Below, piece by piece: positions 18,168-27,056 of a stretch of 64,000 nt of DNA. The position numbers and the translations under genes are program-made. Position 1 is the stretch's first letter. Each line of letters begins with the position of its first letter. The stretch covers positions 19,333 to 83,332 of the forward strand of contig JAIXSO010000031.1 in NCBI GenBank assembly GCA_027484685.1, in the 5' to 3' direction. Source of the DNA: Bacteroidota bacterium. GTDB taxonomy: Bacteria > Bacteroidota > Bacteroidia > UKL13-3. The notes under the pieces were generated by a model. It saw nothing but the letters and a program-made list of their open reading frames with translations, was not told the DNA's origin and made no database searches.

Positions 18168-18593
18168 ATGCCAATCATTATTAACCATAAACTTAACCAA
18201 CAGGAATTACAAAGTTGGGTGATAAAAATAAATGAAGGCAAATCTTCTTTTTTACTTAACCAATATACACATATAGAAGCAGCAGTAAAAAACGATGTAA
18301 TTGTGTTAAAAAATATTGCCTATATAGCTAAAGGAAAACTAACAGACGACAATAACCTAGTATTTGATATAAAACTAAAGCCTATATTTAAACTAATAGC
18401 AGCACTTTTTATACTTATGCTATTAGCTTTTCTAATTTCAGACCAAGTAACCGTAAACAGTATAAACAATCCAAGCATTTTAAATAGAATTGCATTTGTT
18501 TCGGTAGGTTTGATATTAGGAGCATTTATAGCAATGATATTGATAAAAATAAAACGCAGCTTTATTGAATTGATAAAAAAAGAACTATCCTAA
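18168..18593 (+). CDS. Unknown membrane protein with two TM helices
   Basis: 141 residues. The first ~75 form a soluble beta-rich segment. Two hydrophobic helices follow (about 76-93 and 105-125), then a short basic tail. No motif is recognised. The layout is that of a small PH-like or cytosolic domain anchored by a C-terminal helical hairpin. It is followed at 84 and 109 bp gaps by two more small membrane genes on the same strand, a possible loose unit. Confidence 0.6.
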   Translation: MPIIINHKLNQQELQSWVIKINEGKSSFLLNQYTHIEAAVKNDVIVLKNIAYIAKGKLTDDNNLVFDIKLKPIFKLIAALFILMLLAFLISDQVTVNSINNPSILNRIAFVSVGLILGAFIAMILIKIKRSFIELIKKELS

Positions 18594-18689
18594 AGTTTGA
18601 TATAAAAATGAGACTTATAACTAGCTATTATTTAATCATAAAATAGTCGGCAAATAAATAAATCAGCGAATAACCATTTGACAAACTAC

Positions 18690-19307
18690 ATGAAAGAATT
18701 TTTAAACTTAAACCAACAAAAAATAATTTTTTGGACTAAAATTTTATTCATTTCTATTGGGTTGCTAGGACTATTATTTTCTGTTGTAGTTGCATTCACT
18801 AATAACTTGGAAAGTGGACTTGAGTGCATGTTATATTCAATACTCTTTAATATTTGTTTCGTAGTTATTATAGTTCTGTTAGCTATTGTTTTAGACTATT
18901 TTTTTATATTTAAAAAAAGACTTGATTACTTAAATAATCAATACTTGCAAAACTTCTTTATAAAAAATCAATTTACTATTGTAATAATTAACAGTGAAAA
19001 TAAACACAAGCTAACGCATTACGAAATGCAAGGTAAAATAGGAGAATTTACGGTAAGAACTTATACTGTACCTTATCATTTTAATAGACTTTTCTTTAAT
19101 TTTAAAGTGGATATTATTCCAATTGAAAAAGAACGTTATAAATCTCTGGCTAAAATATTTAAAGACTTAAATGCCATATTTGAATTTGAAGGAATATTGG
19201 TAGAAATTGAAATAAATAAAACCCTATCTGAAGAAAGTATAACCAAAAAACTTTATGCCTTTGCAGATGTGTTGAGAAAAGAAAACATTAAGCCAACCTT
19301 TGAATAA
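18690..19307 (+). CDS. Unknown membrane protein
   Basis: 205 residues from the ATG at 18690; an in-frame TTG at 18678 is a less likely start. Two TM helices (about 13-35 and 46-68) are followed by a cytosolic alpha/beta domain of ~135 residues without a recognised family. The layout suggests a membrane-tethered soluble domain. The function is unknown. Confidence 0.6.
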   Translation: MKEFLNLNQQKIIFWTKILFISIGLLGLLFSVVVAFTNNLESGLECMLYSILFNICFVVIIVLLAIVLDYFFIFKKRLDYLNNQYLQNFFIKNQFTIVIINSENKHKLTHYEMQGKIGEFTVRTYTVPYHFNRLFFNFKVDIIPIEKERYKSLAKIFKDLNAIFEFEGILVEIEINKTLSEESITKKLYAFADVLRKENIKPTFE

Positions 19308-19416
19308 CAAGGCTTTCAATTAGCAATAATTGAATGATTTTTTATATTTGAAATAGCATAAAACTAAGGTTATTCTACAAACTAATTTCAAGCAAAAATT
19401 AAGTAATAAAGGCACA

Positions 19417-19896
19417 ATGAGCAAAACCAAAATAAATTCAATAATAAAAATTCAAATCTTGTATACTTTTATTACCACTTTTTGTATTTATATGTTTTTT
19501 GCACTTCTTGATAACGATTTTGGTTTTGATGGAATTTTAGGTCTTATGTTTTTTCAACCAATTATAGCATTCTTATTATCGGGCTTAACCATTTTAATTT
19601 GTTTAATTATTGGTCTTCCAATTAGACTTTACAGCAAGCTTAATTCTTGGTGGACAAAAAACTTTTACATTTCAATTATTGGAGTAATTATTGGACTCAT
19701 GATGATTTTACTAGCTTTGCTACCAGCCTTCAACGAAACTGTAACATATAACCTTAACGAACAACCAACCTCCAAACAAATACCAAACCTAACACTTTCA
19801 TGTATTGGTTGGTTATTAACCGCTTTTTCAATTTTGCATTCTTATACGCCCCCGTTATTGATAAAAAAAATTAAAAATATTATCATAACTCGATAG
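19417..19896 (+). CDS. Unknown four-TM membrane protein
   Basis: 159 residues with four hydrophobic helices (about 9-27, 37-63, 84-104 and 128-145) and short loops. It has a basic N-terminus and a lysine-rich C-terminus. No family is recognised. It is the third small membrane protein in a row on this strand. Confidence 0.6.
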   Translation: MSKTKINSIIKIQILYTFITTFCIYMFFALLDNDFGFDGILGLMFFQPIIAFLLSGLTILICLIIGLPIRLYSKLNSWWTKNFYISIIGVIIGLMMILLALLPAFNETVTYNLNEQPTSKQIPNLTLSCIGWLLTAFSILHSYTPPLLIKKIKNIIITR

Positions 19897-20023
19897 TATA
19901 TTACTTTTGAGTCTATAAAAAGCCTTTAGCTAATAACCCAAACCTTGTTGCTAAATAATAGGGTTATCTTTTTAAAGGAAACAAACCAATGTATAACTTA
20001 AAATTGAATTTTGATGAATAACC

Positions 20024-20122
20024 CAAGCAGCTTTTGTTACTCTTGATAAAACACAGAAATTATCTGAATGGATAAAACAACTGAAAGAAGAAGGTATTTG
20101 GGAAAAACTCAAAATAAAATAA
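20024..20122 (+). pseudogene. Possible C-terminal gene remnant
   Basis: After a stop codon, a 31-codon open stretch reads like a real protein tail (TLDKTQKLSEWIKQLKEEG...), with amphipathic helix character and normal composition, but has no start codon or upstream frame. It is probably the last piece of a deleted gene. Too short for a family call. Confidence 0.25.
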
Positions 20123-20169
20123 CCACAATTCAAAAAAATCTATTAAAATATTTAGTTAGTGATTCTTGA

Positions 20170-21054
20170 TTATTCAGTTGCTGTTGCAATTTTGGTTGGT
20201 GCAACTGTGCCAGAATATGATTTAGCATACACGTAAGTAAACTCTGCTCCAAAAAACATAATAATAGAGGAATAAGAAACCCATAATAAAATTAATATAA
20301 CCGAACCAGCAGCGCCATAAACCGAGGCTGGATTTGCTTTTCCAAAATAATAAGCAAGCGCAGTTTTTCCAATGGTAAATAATATACCGGTTATTAATGA
20401 ACCTAACCAAACCTGCTTCCATTTTATTTCAGCATCTGGTAAAACTTTAAACATCAATGCAAACAAAAATGAAATTACTGCAAGCGATAATAAAAAATTA
20501 ATGATGCTAAAAACTGAAATCATAAAAGGTGAAGTATCCACTTTTATCCAATTGCTCATGGCAGCTATGGCGGTAGAGATAACCAATGAAATAGTTAACA
20601 AAAAAGCAATAGCCAATATTAATCCAAACGAAAATAACCTTGCTTTTAAAATAGGTAAAATACCTTTTTGAGACACTGTTTTAACTTGCCAAATTACATT
20701 GAGTGTTTTTTGTAATTCAACAAAAACACCTGTAGCGCCAATTAATAGAATAATTACACCCACTATAGAGCCCCAAAGTGTAGCTTTTGATTCGTTGGCT
20801 TTTTCTAATATTTGGCTAATTTGATCGGCAGTGCTTGCCCCCATGCTTTTCGATATTTCATGAATGAGATCATTATTTACGGTTTCATTACCGAAAAAAT
20901 AGCCCATAATGGTAACTATTAAAAGCAACAAACCTGGAATGCTAAAAATGGCGTAGTAGGCTATAATTGCGCTTTCTCTAAATGGATCTATATTGATCCA
21001 AGCTTCAAAACTATCTTTAAAAAGTTTACCCAAATGTTTAAGTTTAAATGCCAT
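20170..21054 (-). CDS. YihY/virulence factor BrkB family membrane protein
   Basis: 294 residues. The N-terminal FRESAIIAYYAIFSIPGLLLL (about 24-44) and the central ATGVFVELQKTLNVIW (about 104-119) are signature segments of the UPF0761/BrkB family (formerly called RNase BN). Six TM helices. The molecular function of the family is not established. It is the last gene of a three-gene unit with overlapping starts and stops (TAATG at 21054). Confidence 0.93.
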   Translation of the reverse strand: MAFKLKHLGKLFKDSFEAWINIDPFRESAIIAYYAIFSIPGLLLLIVTIMGYFFGNETVNNDLIHEISKSMGASTADQISQILEKANESKATLWGSIVGVIILLIGATGVFVELQKTLNVIWQVKTVSQKGILPILKARLFSFGLILAIAFLLTISLVISTAIAAMSNWIKVDTSPFMISVFSIINFLLSLAVISFLFALMFKVLPDAEIKWKQVWLGSLITGILFTIGKTALAYYFGKANPASVYGAAGSVILILLWVSYSSIIMFFGAEFTYVYAKSYSGTVAPTKIATATE

Positions 21055-21239
21055 TATTTAACCTTGGTATTCTTTTTATTTAACTTAATACCTGCCTTGG
21101 TAATTTTTTTAGGTGAACCTGCTATTTGATTAGGATCATTCGCATTGGGTTTTTCTCCATTAAAATCTTGATATGTTTTTTTCTCTAACAAGTTAATGGT
21201 TTCAATGGTATTTATGGTTTTCAAAGTCTTCTTTTTCAT
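21054..21239 (-). CDS. Small lysine-rich protein in brkB operon
   Basis: 61 residues, very rich in Lys, Asn and Thr, hydrophilic and probably disordered. The homology is unknown. The case for a real gene is positional: its ATG overlaps the upstream stop (ATGA, 21236-21239) and its stop overlaps the BrkB start by one base, the usual sign of translational coupling. Confidence 0.6.
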   Translation of the reverse strand: MKKKTLKTINTIETINLLEKKTYQDFNGEKPNANDPNQIAGSPKKITKAGIKLNKKNTKVK

Positions 21240-21457
21240 TTTGATGTATTGTTAAATTTATAAGTTATTAATTTAGTTGGTTTTACTTTTTTAGTATTTC
21301 CTACTATTTTTCTTCCTATAACATACCGAGCTATTAAGGAACCCACCACTAAAATGAGCAACAAATGAATGAAAACACCCGCGCCAAAAAAGAAAAAGCC
21401 AAAAGCCCAAATAACCAATAAAACTTTTGCTGAAATATGTAAAAATTGTGTTGCCAT
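21236..21457 (-). CDS. Small lmo0937-like membrane protein
   Basis: 73 residues with two adjacent hydrophobic helices (about 9-25 and 28-45) containing VIWAFGFFFFGAGVFIHLLL, which resembles the short lmo0937 family of stress-associated membrane proteins, followed by a basic tail. The function is unknown. It is the first gene of the three-gene unit ending in the BrkB-family gene. Confidence 0.7.
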   Translation of the reverse strand: MATQFLHISAKVLLVIWAFGFFFFGAGVFIHLLLILVVGSLIARYVIGRKIVGNTKKVKPTKLITYKFNNTSK

Positions 21458-21645
21458 GTTGTTCTTGTTTGCTCCAAAAGTGGCTTAAATAAACATATAA
21501 CTTATTACATAATTATTTAAAGTGTTGCATAAATCACACGTTAAAGGAGGTATCAATTGAGAAAATTAACTATTATAAATTAAAAGAAATATATTTGGAA
21601 ATAATAATTCGTAGTAAATATTTACCGAGTGGTAATAATAAATCA

Positions 21646-22224
21646 ATGAGACTATTATCAATTGTATTTGCTTTTCTAATTTGGGGACAACCCATTCTAG
21701 GACAGACTAAAGATTCGACAAACTACTTAATCAATAGACTTTACTTGAAAATTAAATCATCTCGTTATGTTCAATCTAAATATATTGGTTGTTATGGTTA
21801 CCTATCAGAAACTTATCAAAATGTTGACTCACTTAAAGCAGCAATAGGTTTAGAATCTTTTACCGATTATTTTAATGATTCATCTGTTAATTTGAAATAT
21901 TATGCTTTTATTGAAATATTAGCCGTGGATGACAACCTAGCATTTGAAAAACTAAAAAGCATATCACAAAACTTTGATTCGATAAACTTTGATTTTGCAG
22001 GTCAGTTTCGAGGTGAAATATCTTTAAAAGAGCTACTAATTTGGGAGTATCTTAGCTATATAAAAGCGAAGTACTATTTGGGTGGTAATTGCTTATATCA
22101 TGGCCGAGTTTATTTGTTTGATAAAAAGAATAAACGGGTATGGCGACAAAAGAAAAAAAAGACATACAATTTTTTAACAAAGAATGGAATACCAAAAGAA
22201 TGGATTGAAAATAACTACCATTGA
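21646..22224 (+). CDS. Unknown secreted protein
   Basis: 192 residues from the ATG at 21646, chosen because it places a signal peptide (MRLLSIVFAFLIWGQPILGQ) at the N-terminus; the frame is open further upstream to a TTG at 21595. The mature part has no recognised domain. The C-terminus is basic (RQKKKKTY). It lies 213 bp before a lipoprotein gene. The mature protein is probably periplasmic. Confidence 0.55.
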   Translation: MRLLSIVFAFLIWGQPILGQTKDSTNYLINRLYLKIKSSRYVQSKYIGCYGYLSETYQNVDSLKAAIGLESFTDYFNDSSVNLKYYAFIEILAVDDNLAFEKLKSISQNFDSINFDFAGQFRGEISLKELLIWEYLSYIKAKYYLGGNCLYHGRVYLFDKKNKRVWRQKKKKTYNFLTKNGIPKEWIENNYH

Positions 22225-22437
22225 AAGTACCTTGTTTTCTAAAAGTTGGGTATTTCTGTTAGCGGAAACTTTTTGGCTCTATCAAATTTTAAAGGTTGCT
22301 TAACAAATTTCTATCCCAAACCCTCCAATAAACCAAACATTCAAACATTAGTCAAATTTCAAAAAATATTTACTGTATTCAAGAAACCTAAATATATGAA
22401 ATGCATAATGAAAATAAACCTTTTTTATAACAAAAAA

Positions 22438-23328
22438 ATGAAGCAATTTTTTAGTATAAATCAATCCTATAAGTTTTTCAAATTTTCTATTTTGGTAATG
22501 CTATTAAGCTGTAATTCATTAGAAAATAAAGTCCAAAATAAACAGGTTTTAGTTGACTACTTTAACTCAAAAGGAAGATATGAGAGATTTACTAACTGTA
22601 ACCTTAATTTTGGAGAAAGTTTAAATTCAAAAATTCAAGGCCTTCTTTTATTAGATTCAAATTCTAAAATAAAGTATTATAGAAATTGCGCCTTTTCAAA
22701 AATAAGTGGTAATGACACCATTAATTATTTTATTTATGGCACCTCCGTTTCTGATTCATTTGTCTCTCAATTAAGAATACGATCCTTAAAAAACAAAATC
22801 CTTACAGATGATCAGCTCATATTTGACTTTAATAAAAAAAGCAACCTTAGTTTTGATTATTGGGTTGATGATAACATGATAAGATTCTATTCAAGGATGG
22901 AAAATGGTAAAGCACATTACTCCGAATTTCAGTTAAACGAAGGTCTGATTACTAATATTTCCTTCATTCCAGATAGCATATATAGAAGGTTAGACTATAT
23001 TCCAGAGGCAGGACAAAAAGTAAGAATTTTTGATGATTTTAGTTCAAAAAAAGTTGAAATAAACGGAATTAAATCAAGTATGACGGGAATAATTACCAAC
23101 TTGTATGGAAGTAAATGCGGCTTTTACATGATAATCCATTTAGATAAAAATGATTTAGTAAGTGATTCATTTGTGGCCACTTCCAATGTAATTAACAATC
23201 ACACAGAGTTGTTTAAACTTAATAATGATCAAACAGAAGAAAGAACTAATCTTTGCATTACTAATGGCAGTTGGCCTATAGAAGAACCTGTTTTAATAAA
23301 AGATAAAGTTTATATCGAATTTAAATAA
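22438..23328 (+). CDS. Unknown lipoprotein
   Basis: 297 residues from the ATG at 22438. The frame is open for 64 codons upstream, but only this start gives a lipoprotein signal ending in LLSC (Cys ~25). The mature part is beta-rich, mixed polar and of unknown family. It is probably anchored to the outer or inner membrane. It is one of three consecutive exported unknowns (21646-23903). Confidence 0.6.
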   Translation: MKQFFSINQSYKFFKFSILVMLLSCNSLENKVQNKQVLVDYFNSKGRYERFTNCNLNFGESLNSKIQGLLLLDSNSKIKYYRNCAFSKISGNDTINYFIYGTSVSDSFVSQLRIRSLKNKILTDDQLIFDFNKKSNLSFDYWVDDNMIRFYSRMENGKAHYSEFQLNEGLITNISFIPDSIYRRLDYIPEAGQKVRIFDDFSSKKVEINGIKSSMTGIITNLYGSKCGFYMIIHLDKNDLVSDSFVATSNVINNHTELFKLNNDQTEERTNLCITNGSWPIEEPVLIKDKVYIEFK

Positions 23329-23453
23329 AAATATCATTCGTTGAGAAGTATGACTATTTTGTGGCTTGGGAAAATATATTCTTCTAAGTACTTTTGTTAC
23401 AATGAATACCTAAGTTTCGATTCCTTCATTTACTAAAACACTCAAATAAAACT

Positions 23454-23903
23454 ATGCAGTTAACATGTAAAAACAATTTTGTTAAATGGAAAACAATTTT
23501 GAATATCCTAACAATTTTACTATTTGTTTCCCTAACAACAGAAGCCTTTGCTAAGGGTTGTGCCGGAACATACTTCATTAAAGGTATAGCCTATTCATTT
23601 GACAAAACAGTTTTAAAAAATGCTACTTTCACTGTAAAATTTGGCACTAAGATTAAAACTATTTCAACAGACAGCAACGGACATTATGAAATTGAATTGA
23701 GCTGGGAAAGTCCATGTCCATCAGGAAGATCAAAAGAACAGCAAAAAAAAGATAGTGAAAAATCAAATCCAGCATTTATCTACATCAATTTTGCCAATAA
23801 AGAAATAAAGTTAGAAAATAATTGGAAAAAATATGCTGAATGCCATCCCCACTCAAAAGACGCTATCACTTGCAAAAAAGATTTATATTTCACTAACGAT
23901 TAA
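23454..23903 (+). CDS. Unknown secreted protein with carboxypeptidase-regulatory-like fold
   Basis: 149 residues. The N-terminal hydrophobic stretch (about 14-33, ending AFAKG) is a signal peptide. The region GIAYSFDKTVLKNATFTVKF followed by STDSNGHYEIEL has the look of a CarboxypepD_reg/transthyretin-like beta sandwich. Cysteines near 36, 84, 124 and 141 could form disulfides. It is probably periplasmic or surface exposed. Confidence 0.6.
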   Translation: MQLTCKNNFVKWKTILNILTILLFVSLTTEAFAKGCAGTYFIKGIAYSFDKTVLKNATFTVKFGTKIKTISTDSNGHYEIELSWESPCPSGRSKEQQKKDSEKSNPAFIYINFANKEIKLENNWKKYAECHPHSKDAITCKKDLYFTND

Positions 23904-23951
23904 CTAATTCTTACGTTAGTGAGTTTGTAAAAAGCCTATTTCGAAAACCAG

Positions 23952-23980
23952 AAAAGGTTGCCATTTGGCAACCTTTTTTA
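23952..23980. terminator. Bidirectional terminator
   Basis: Stem AAAAGGTTGCC-ATTT-GGCAACCTTTT, 11 bp perfect, followed by further T, between the convergent secreted-protein and threonine dehydrogenase genes. Confidence 0.9.
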
Positions 23981-23983
23981 TTG

Positions 23984-24937
23984 TTATACTGATTGTTTAT
24001 ACAGTTTATTTAAGTTTAGCATCATGTCGTCAGTCATTTTTTGTAAGTCAAAATCTGGCTGCCAGCCCCAATGTGCTCTTGCTTCTGCATCGTTAATGCT
24101 TTTTGGCCAACTATCGGCTATGGCTTGTCTAAAGTCTGGTGCAAAATCAATGGCAAAACTAGGTATGTGTTTTTGAATAGATGCTGCAATTTCCAATGGA
24201 TTAAAGCTCATACCTGCTATATTATAACTACTTCTAATTTTAACTTGCTCTGCAGGCGCTTCCATTAAGTTAATAGTTGCTTTTAAAGCATCAGGCATAT
24301 ACATCATAGGTAAGGTAGTATGCTCATTTAAAAAACAAGTGTATTTGCCATTTTTTATGGCTTCGTGGTAAATATGTACTGCATAATCGGTAGTTCCTCC
24401 ACCCGGTGCCGATTTATGGCCAATTAAACCAGGGTAACGAATGCTACGAACATCTACATTGTATTTTTGGAAATAATATTCGCAAAAACGCTCTCCAGCT
24501 TGTTTGCTTATACCATAAATGGTATTGGGCTCCATTACAGTGTATTGTGGAGTTAATATACTTGGCGTAGTTGGCCCAAATACAGCTATTGAACTTGGCC
24601 AATACACTTTTTTAATCAATCCTTCTTTGGCTGCATCCAAAATATGAAACAAACCTTGCATGTTTAAATCCCATGCAAACTTCGGATTTTTTTCGGCAGT
24701 AGCGCTTAGTAAAGCCGCTAACAAATAAACTTGCGTTACATTGTATTTTTTTATGATGGCATAAACACCATCGCGATCCATGATATCAATAATTTCGAAA
24801 GGACCAGGTGTAATTTCAGGTTTTTTCAAATCGCTACAAACCACTTTGTCTGTTCCGTAAATGGCACGAAGCGACTCGGCCAATTCTGTTCCAATTTGCC
24901 CGTTTGAGCCAATAATAAGTATCGTATCTGTTTTCAT
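23984..24937 (-). CDS. L-threonine 3-dehydrogenase, short-chain (SDR) type
   Basis: 317 residues. The nucleotide-binding GSNGQIG is at 10-16. The phrase PSSIAVFGPTTP (114-125) and Tyr141-xxx-Lys145 in YGISKQAGERFCEYYF, followed by RYPGLIGHKSAPGGGTTDYA, match the UDP-galactose-epimerase-like threonine dehydrogenases known from Flavobacterium and eukaryotes. Reaction: L-threonine + NAD+ to 2-amino-3-oxobutyrate, normally completed by glycine C-acetyltransferase, which is not in this window. Single gene, cytoplasmic. Confidence 0.92.
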   Translation of the reverse strand: MKTDTILIIGSNGQIGTELAESLRAIYGTDKVVCSDLKKPEITPGPFEIIDIMDRDGVYAIIKKYNVTQVYLLAALLSATAEKNPKFAWDLNMQGLFHILDAAKEGLIKKVYWPSSIAVFGPTTPSILTPQYTVMEPNTIYGISKQAGERFCEYYFQKYNVDVRSIRYPGLIGHKSAPGGGTTDYAVHIYHEAIKNGKYTCFLNEHTTLPMMYMPDALKATINLMEAPAEQVKIRSSYNIAGMSFNPLEIAASIQKHIPSFAIDFAPDFRQAIADSWPKSINDAEARAHWGWQPDFDLQKMTDDMMLNLNKLYKQSV

Positions 24938-24969
24938 TTTTTATGTATTACTAAGCTTGTGAGTGTTTA

Positions 24970-25145
24970 TTATTTAACTAAAAATTTGGTTTTAATCGTT
25001 TGGTTATTGGTATTTACCACCAAAATTTACTTGCCATTGGTATATATAAATTATCAAAAATCCCTACCCTATTTGTATTGCCATTAGCTGCTTTTAAGCC
25101 ACTTACAAGCAGTACAAAACTTAATAAGTATAAAAATTTCCTCAT
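24970..25145 (-). pseudogene. Fossil of a T9SS-secreted protein gene (signal peptide plus C-terminal tail)
   Basis: On the minus strand an ATG at 25145 opens a clean signal peptide (MRKFLYLLSFVLLVSGLKA) and about 24 more residues before a stop. In another frame the following bases encode GK(stop)ILVVNTNNQTIKTKFLVK and a stop at 24970, the typical end of a T9SS sorting domain. The two ends of one secreted protein thus appear joined by an internal deletion with a frameshift. The 43-codon N-terminal frame could still be expressed, but no function is likely. Confidence 0.6.
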
Positions 25146-25231
25146 TTAATATATAATTTAGATTGGCAAATTAAAAAAATGTTTCAATTTTTGATTAGAA
25201 AGATTTATTTGCAACTTTAAATCACAAAATA

Positions 25232-26095
25232 ATGAAGAAAATAATCACCATAGCTTTACTACTTTTTATAAGTTTTAGTGCATCGGCACAGTTTGGATTT
25301 TTCAAGAAAAAATCTGACGTTGAGAAGTTTAAAAACACAAAAGTTGTAGTTGTGCTTTTTATGGATAGTGCCTACAATGCATCGGTAGAAATTGCCATGT
25401 TACGCTACTGGAAATTCAACGAGTTTGAAGTGGCTTTTGACAATGAGTTAACTAAATACAAGAAAAAAGATGTAGCTTATTTGGTATTTAGTAAATCAAA
25501 AGGAAGCAAAAACAAAGCGCGTTTGGCTAGCTGCGAAGAAGACTTTAACGGCCTTGTATTAATGAATAAATTTAAACGCAAAGCTTTGCCTGAAGATATT
25601 TTGGCACAAGCATTTTGTAGCAACGATATTGATACAGCAGATTGGAACTTTGAAATGCAACGTGCAGTTCAAATGATGAACAATTACTTAGAATATGCCA
25701 TTAAAGTAGATAGAGATGGCGATTTATCAGCTTCAAAAATGATGGTTGATTATCCTTCGGACAAAAACCAATTACTTGATAAAAAACTTTTGGTAGAAGA
25801 TAAAACCTTAGATTTAAAAGGCAAAAAAAGTGCTAATGATTTATTTGATGGAGAGGTAGAGGAAGTAGAAAGAGAAGTAATTTACCGTTCTATAGTTGAC
25901 CAAGACAATGCTTTACTTTATGCACTTTGTGTGAAAGATGAAAAATATTGCAATAAATTAGTAATTAGCGCTCAAAACAGCGAAATTATGTACTACGATT
26001 CATCGGCTCCTGATAAATGTAAATTAAACAACAAAGATTTAGAAGCTTTAAATGCCTTGAAAAAAGACATTATGAAAAAAAATAGTAAGAACTAG
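25232..26095 (+). CDS. Unknown secreted protein
   Basis: 287 residues. The signal peptide is MKKIITIALLLFISFSASA/QF. The mature part is rich in Lys, Asp and Glu, with cysteines near 100, 128, 231 and 239, and no recognised domain. No lipobox and no T9SS tail, so it is probably periplasmic. A strong terminator follows 19 bp after the stop, so it is a single-gene unit. Confidence 0.75.
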   Translation: MKKIITIALLLFISFSASAQFGFFKKKSDVEKFKNTKVVVVLFMDSAYNASVEIAMLRYWKFNEFEVAFDNELTKYKKKDVAYLVFSKSKGSKNKARLASCEEDFNGLVLMNKFKRKALPEDILAQAFCSNDIDTADWNFEMQRAVQMMNNYLEYAIKVDRDGDLSASKMMVDYPSDKNQLLDKKLLVEDKTLDLKGKKSANDLFDGEVEEVEREVIYRSIVDQDNALLYALCVKDEKYCNKLVISAQNSEIMYYDSSAPDKCKLNNKDLEALNALKKDIMKKNSKN

Positions 26096-26114
26096 TTTTT
26101 TTAAAAATTTATAG

Positions 26115-26157
26115 AAGCCATTTTAAAAGTAGTTTGCTTTTAAAATGGCTTTTTTTA
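26115..26157 (+). terminator. Rho-independent terminator
   Basis: A 15-bp perfect stem AAGCCATTTTAAAAG/CTTTTAAAATGGCTT with a 7-nt loop and a T run. Confidence 0.92.
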
Positions 26158-26298
26158 TGCTCATTATTTTCCATTTATGAATTAAACAGTTTCAAAATGA
26201 AACAAAATATAAAATCTATAAAATGCAATTAAATGCAAATCAAATAGTTATGTTTTGGCCCTATTCATGCATATTGGTTATAGAACAAAAACAACAGT

Positions 26299-26748
26299 AT
26301 GAAACTAATTCTTAAATATATAGCAACCTTGGTTACATCATCGCTACTATTTGTAGCAGGCGATGTGGCAGTAAAAGGTGCTTGGCTTAACAAAATAGGA
26401 AATACCGATTTTATGTTTTCACATAAACTTGGAGTAGAGGAATCAGAAAACAGAAACCTATTTGTAAGCGTAGTGCCAGACAACAATATTAGCATCAATA
26501 AAAATTTATTAGAAGGATTACAAATTCAACTAATGAACGATGAATATACCGAAGTACAAAGTGCAGTGGTAAAAAATGGAATTGCCATTTTTGACTTAAG
26601 TAAAGTTAAAAGTAGCTACAGGAACTTGATTTTGATATCGCCAATAACTAGTAACGAAATGGCAATTACTTCCGATTTGAAGTATGTTGACCTGAAACTA
26701 GATGTAAGTGAGATAAACATAAATCAAAAAGCAAACAAAGAAAAATAG
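26299..26748 (+). CDS. Unknown small secreted protein
   Basis: 149 residues. The N-terminal hydrophobic segment (about 5-22) is a signal peptide or anchor. The remainder looks like one immunoglobulin-like beta sandwich with no recognised family. The upstream region holds the perfect 15-bp palindrome GTTTC-AAAAT-GAAAC at 26189-26203, a possible operator but unproven. A terminator follows at 26773. Confidence 0.6.
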   Translation: MKLILKYIATLVTSSLLFVAGDVAVKGAWLNKIGNTDFMFSHKLGVEESENRNLFVSVVPDNNISINKNLLEGLQIQLMNDEYTEVQSAVVKNGIAIFDLSKVKSSYRNLILISPITSNEMAITSDLKYVDLKLDVSEININQKANKEK

Positions 26749-26772
26749 TTTTTCATGTTTAATAGTTCAATT

Positions 26773-26805
26773 AAGGCTCTAGCTGTAATGGCTAGGGCTT
26801 TTTTT
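26773..26805 (+). terminator. Rho-independent terminator
   Basis: An imperfect stem AAGGCTCTAGC/GCTAGGGCTT and a run of T, 25 bp after the stop of the preceding gene. Confidence 0.7.
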
Positions 26806-26836
26806 ATGCGTTTATGCTATATTTCCAACCTAAATT

Positions 26837-26898
26837 AAACCACATAGAACATAGAAACATAGCGTATAAACATGAAATTTATGTTCTACGCAGTTTAT
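26837..26898. repeat. Degenerate copy of the 12476 inverted repeat
   Basis: AACCACATAGAACATA at the left end matches, with substitutions, the reverse complement of TATGTTCTACGCAGTT at the right end. The ACATAGA 7-bp unit is the same as in 12476-12530. The middle has drifted. Confidence 0.65.
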
Positions 26899-26987
26899 GT
26901 TTTATTGTAAAACGGTTTAACTAGAATAGCTAAATCAAATAACCACTTTAAAAGAAATTCAGGTTTATATCCAATTCGTCAAAACAC

Positions 26988-27017
26988 AAAAGGCTGCCCT
27001 TTTATGGACAGCCTTTT
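26988..27017. terminator. Bidirectional terminator
   Basis: Stem AAAAGGCTGCCC/GGACAGCCTTTT with one mismatch, between convergent genes. The core AGGCTG(C/T)C is shared with the terminator at 12583. Confidence 0.85.
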
Positions 27018-27056
27018 ATAAAAGTTTATTATCAATTTTATCAGATTATCAAATAA

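Noticed and set aside
26189..26203. Palindrome GTTTCAAAATGAAAC as an operator
   Set aside because: Single copy in AT-rich DNA; no adjacent regulator gene, so only noted in the neighbouring gene entry.
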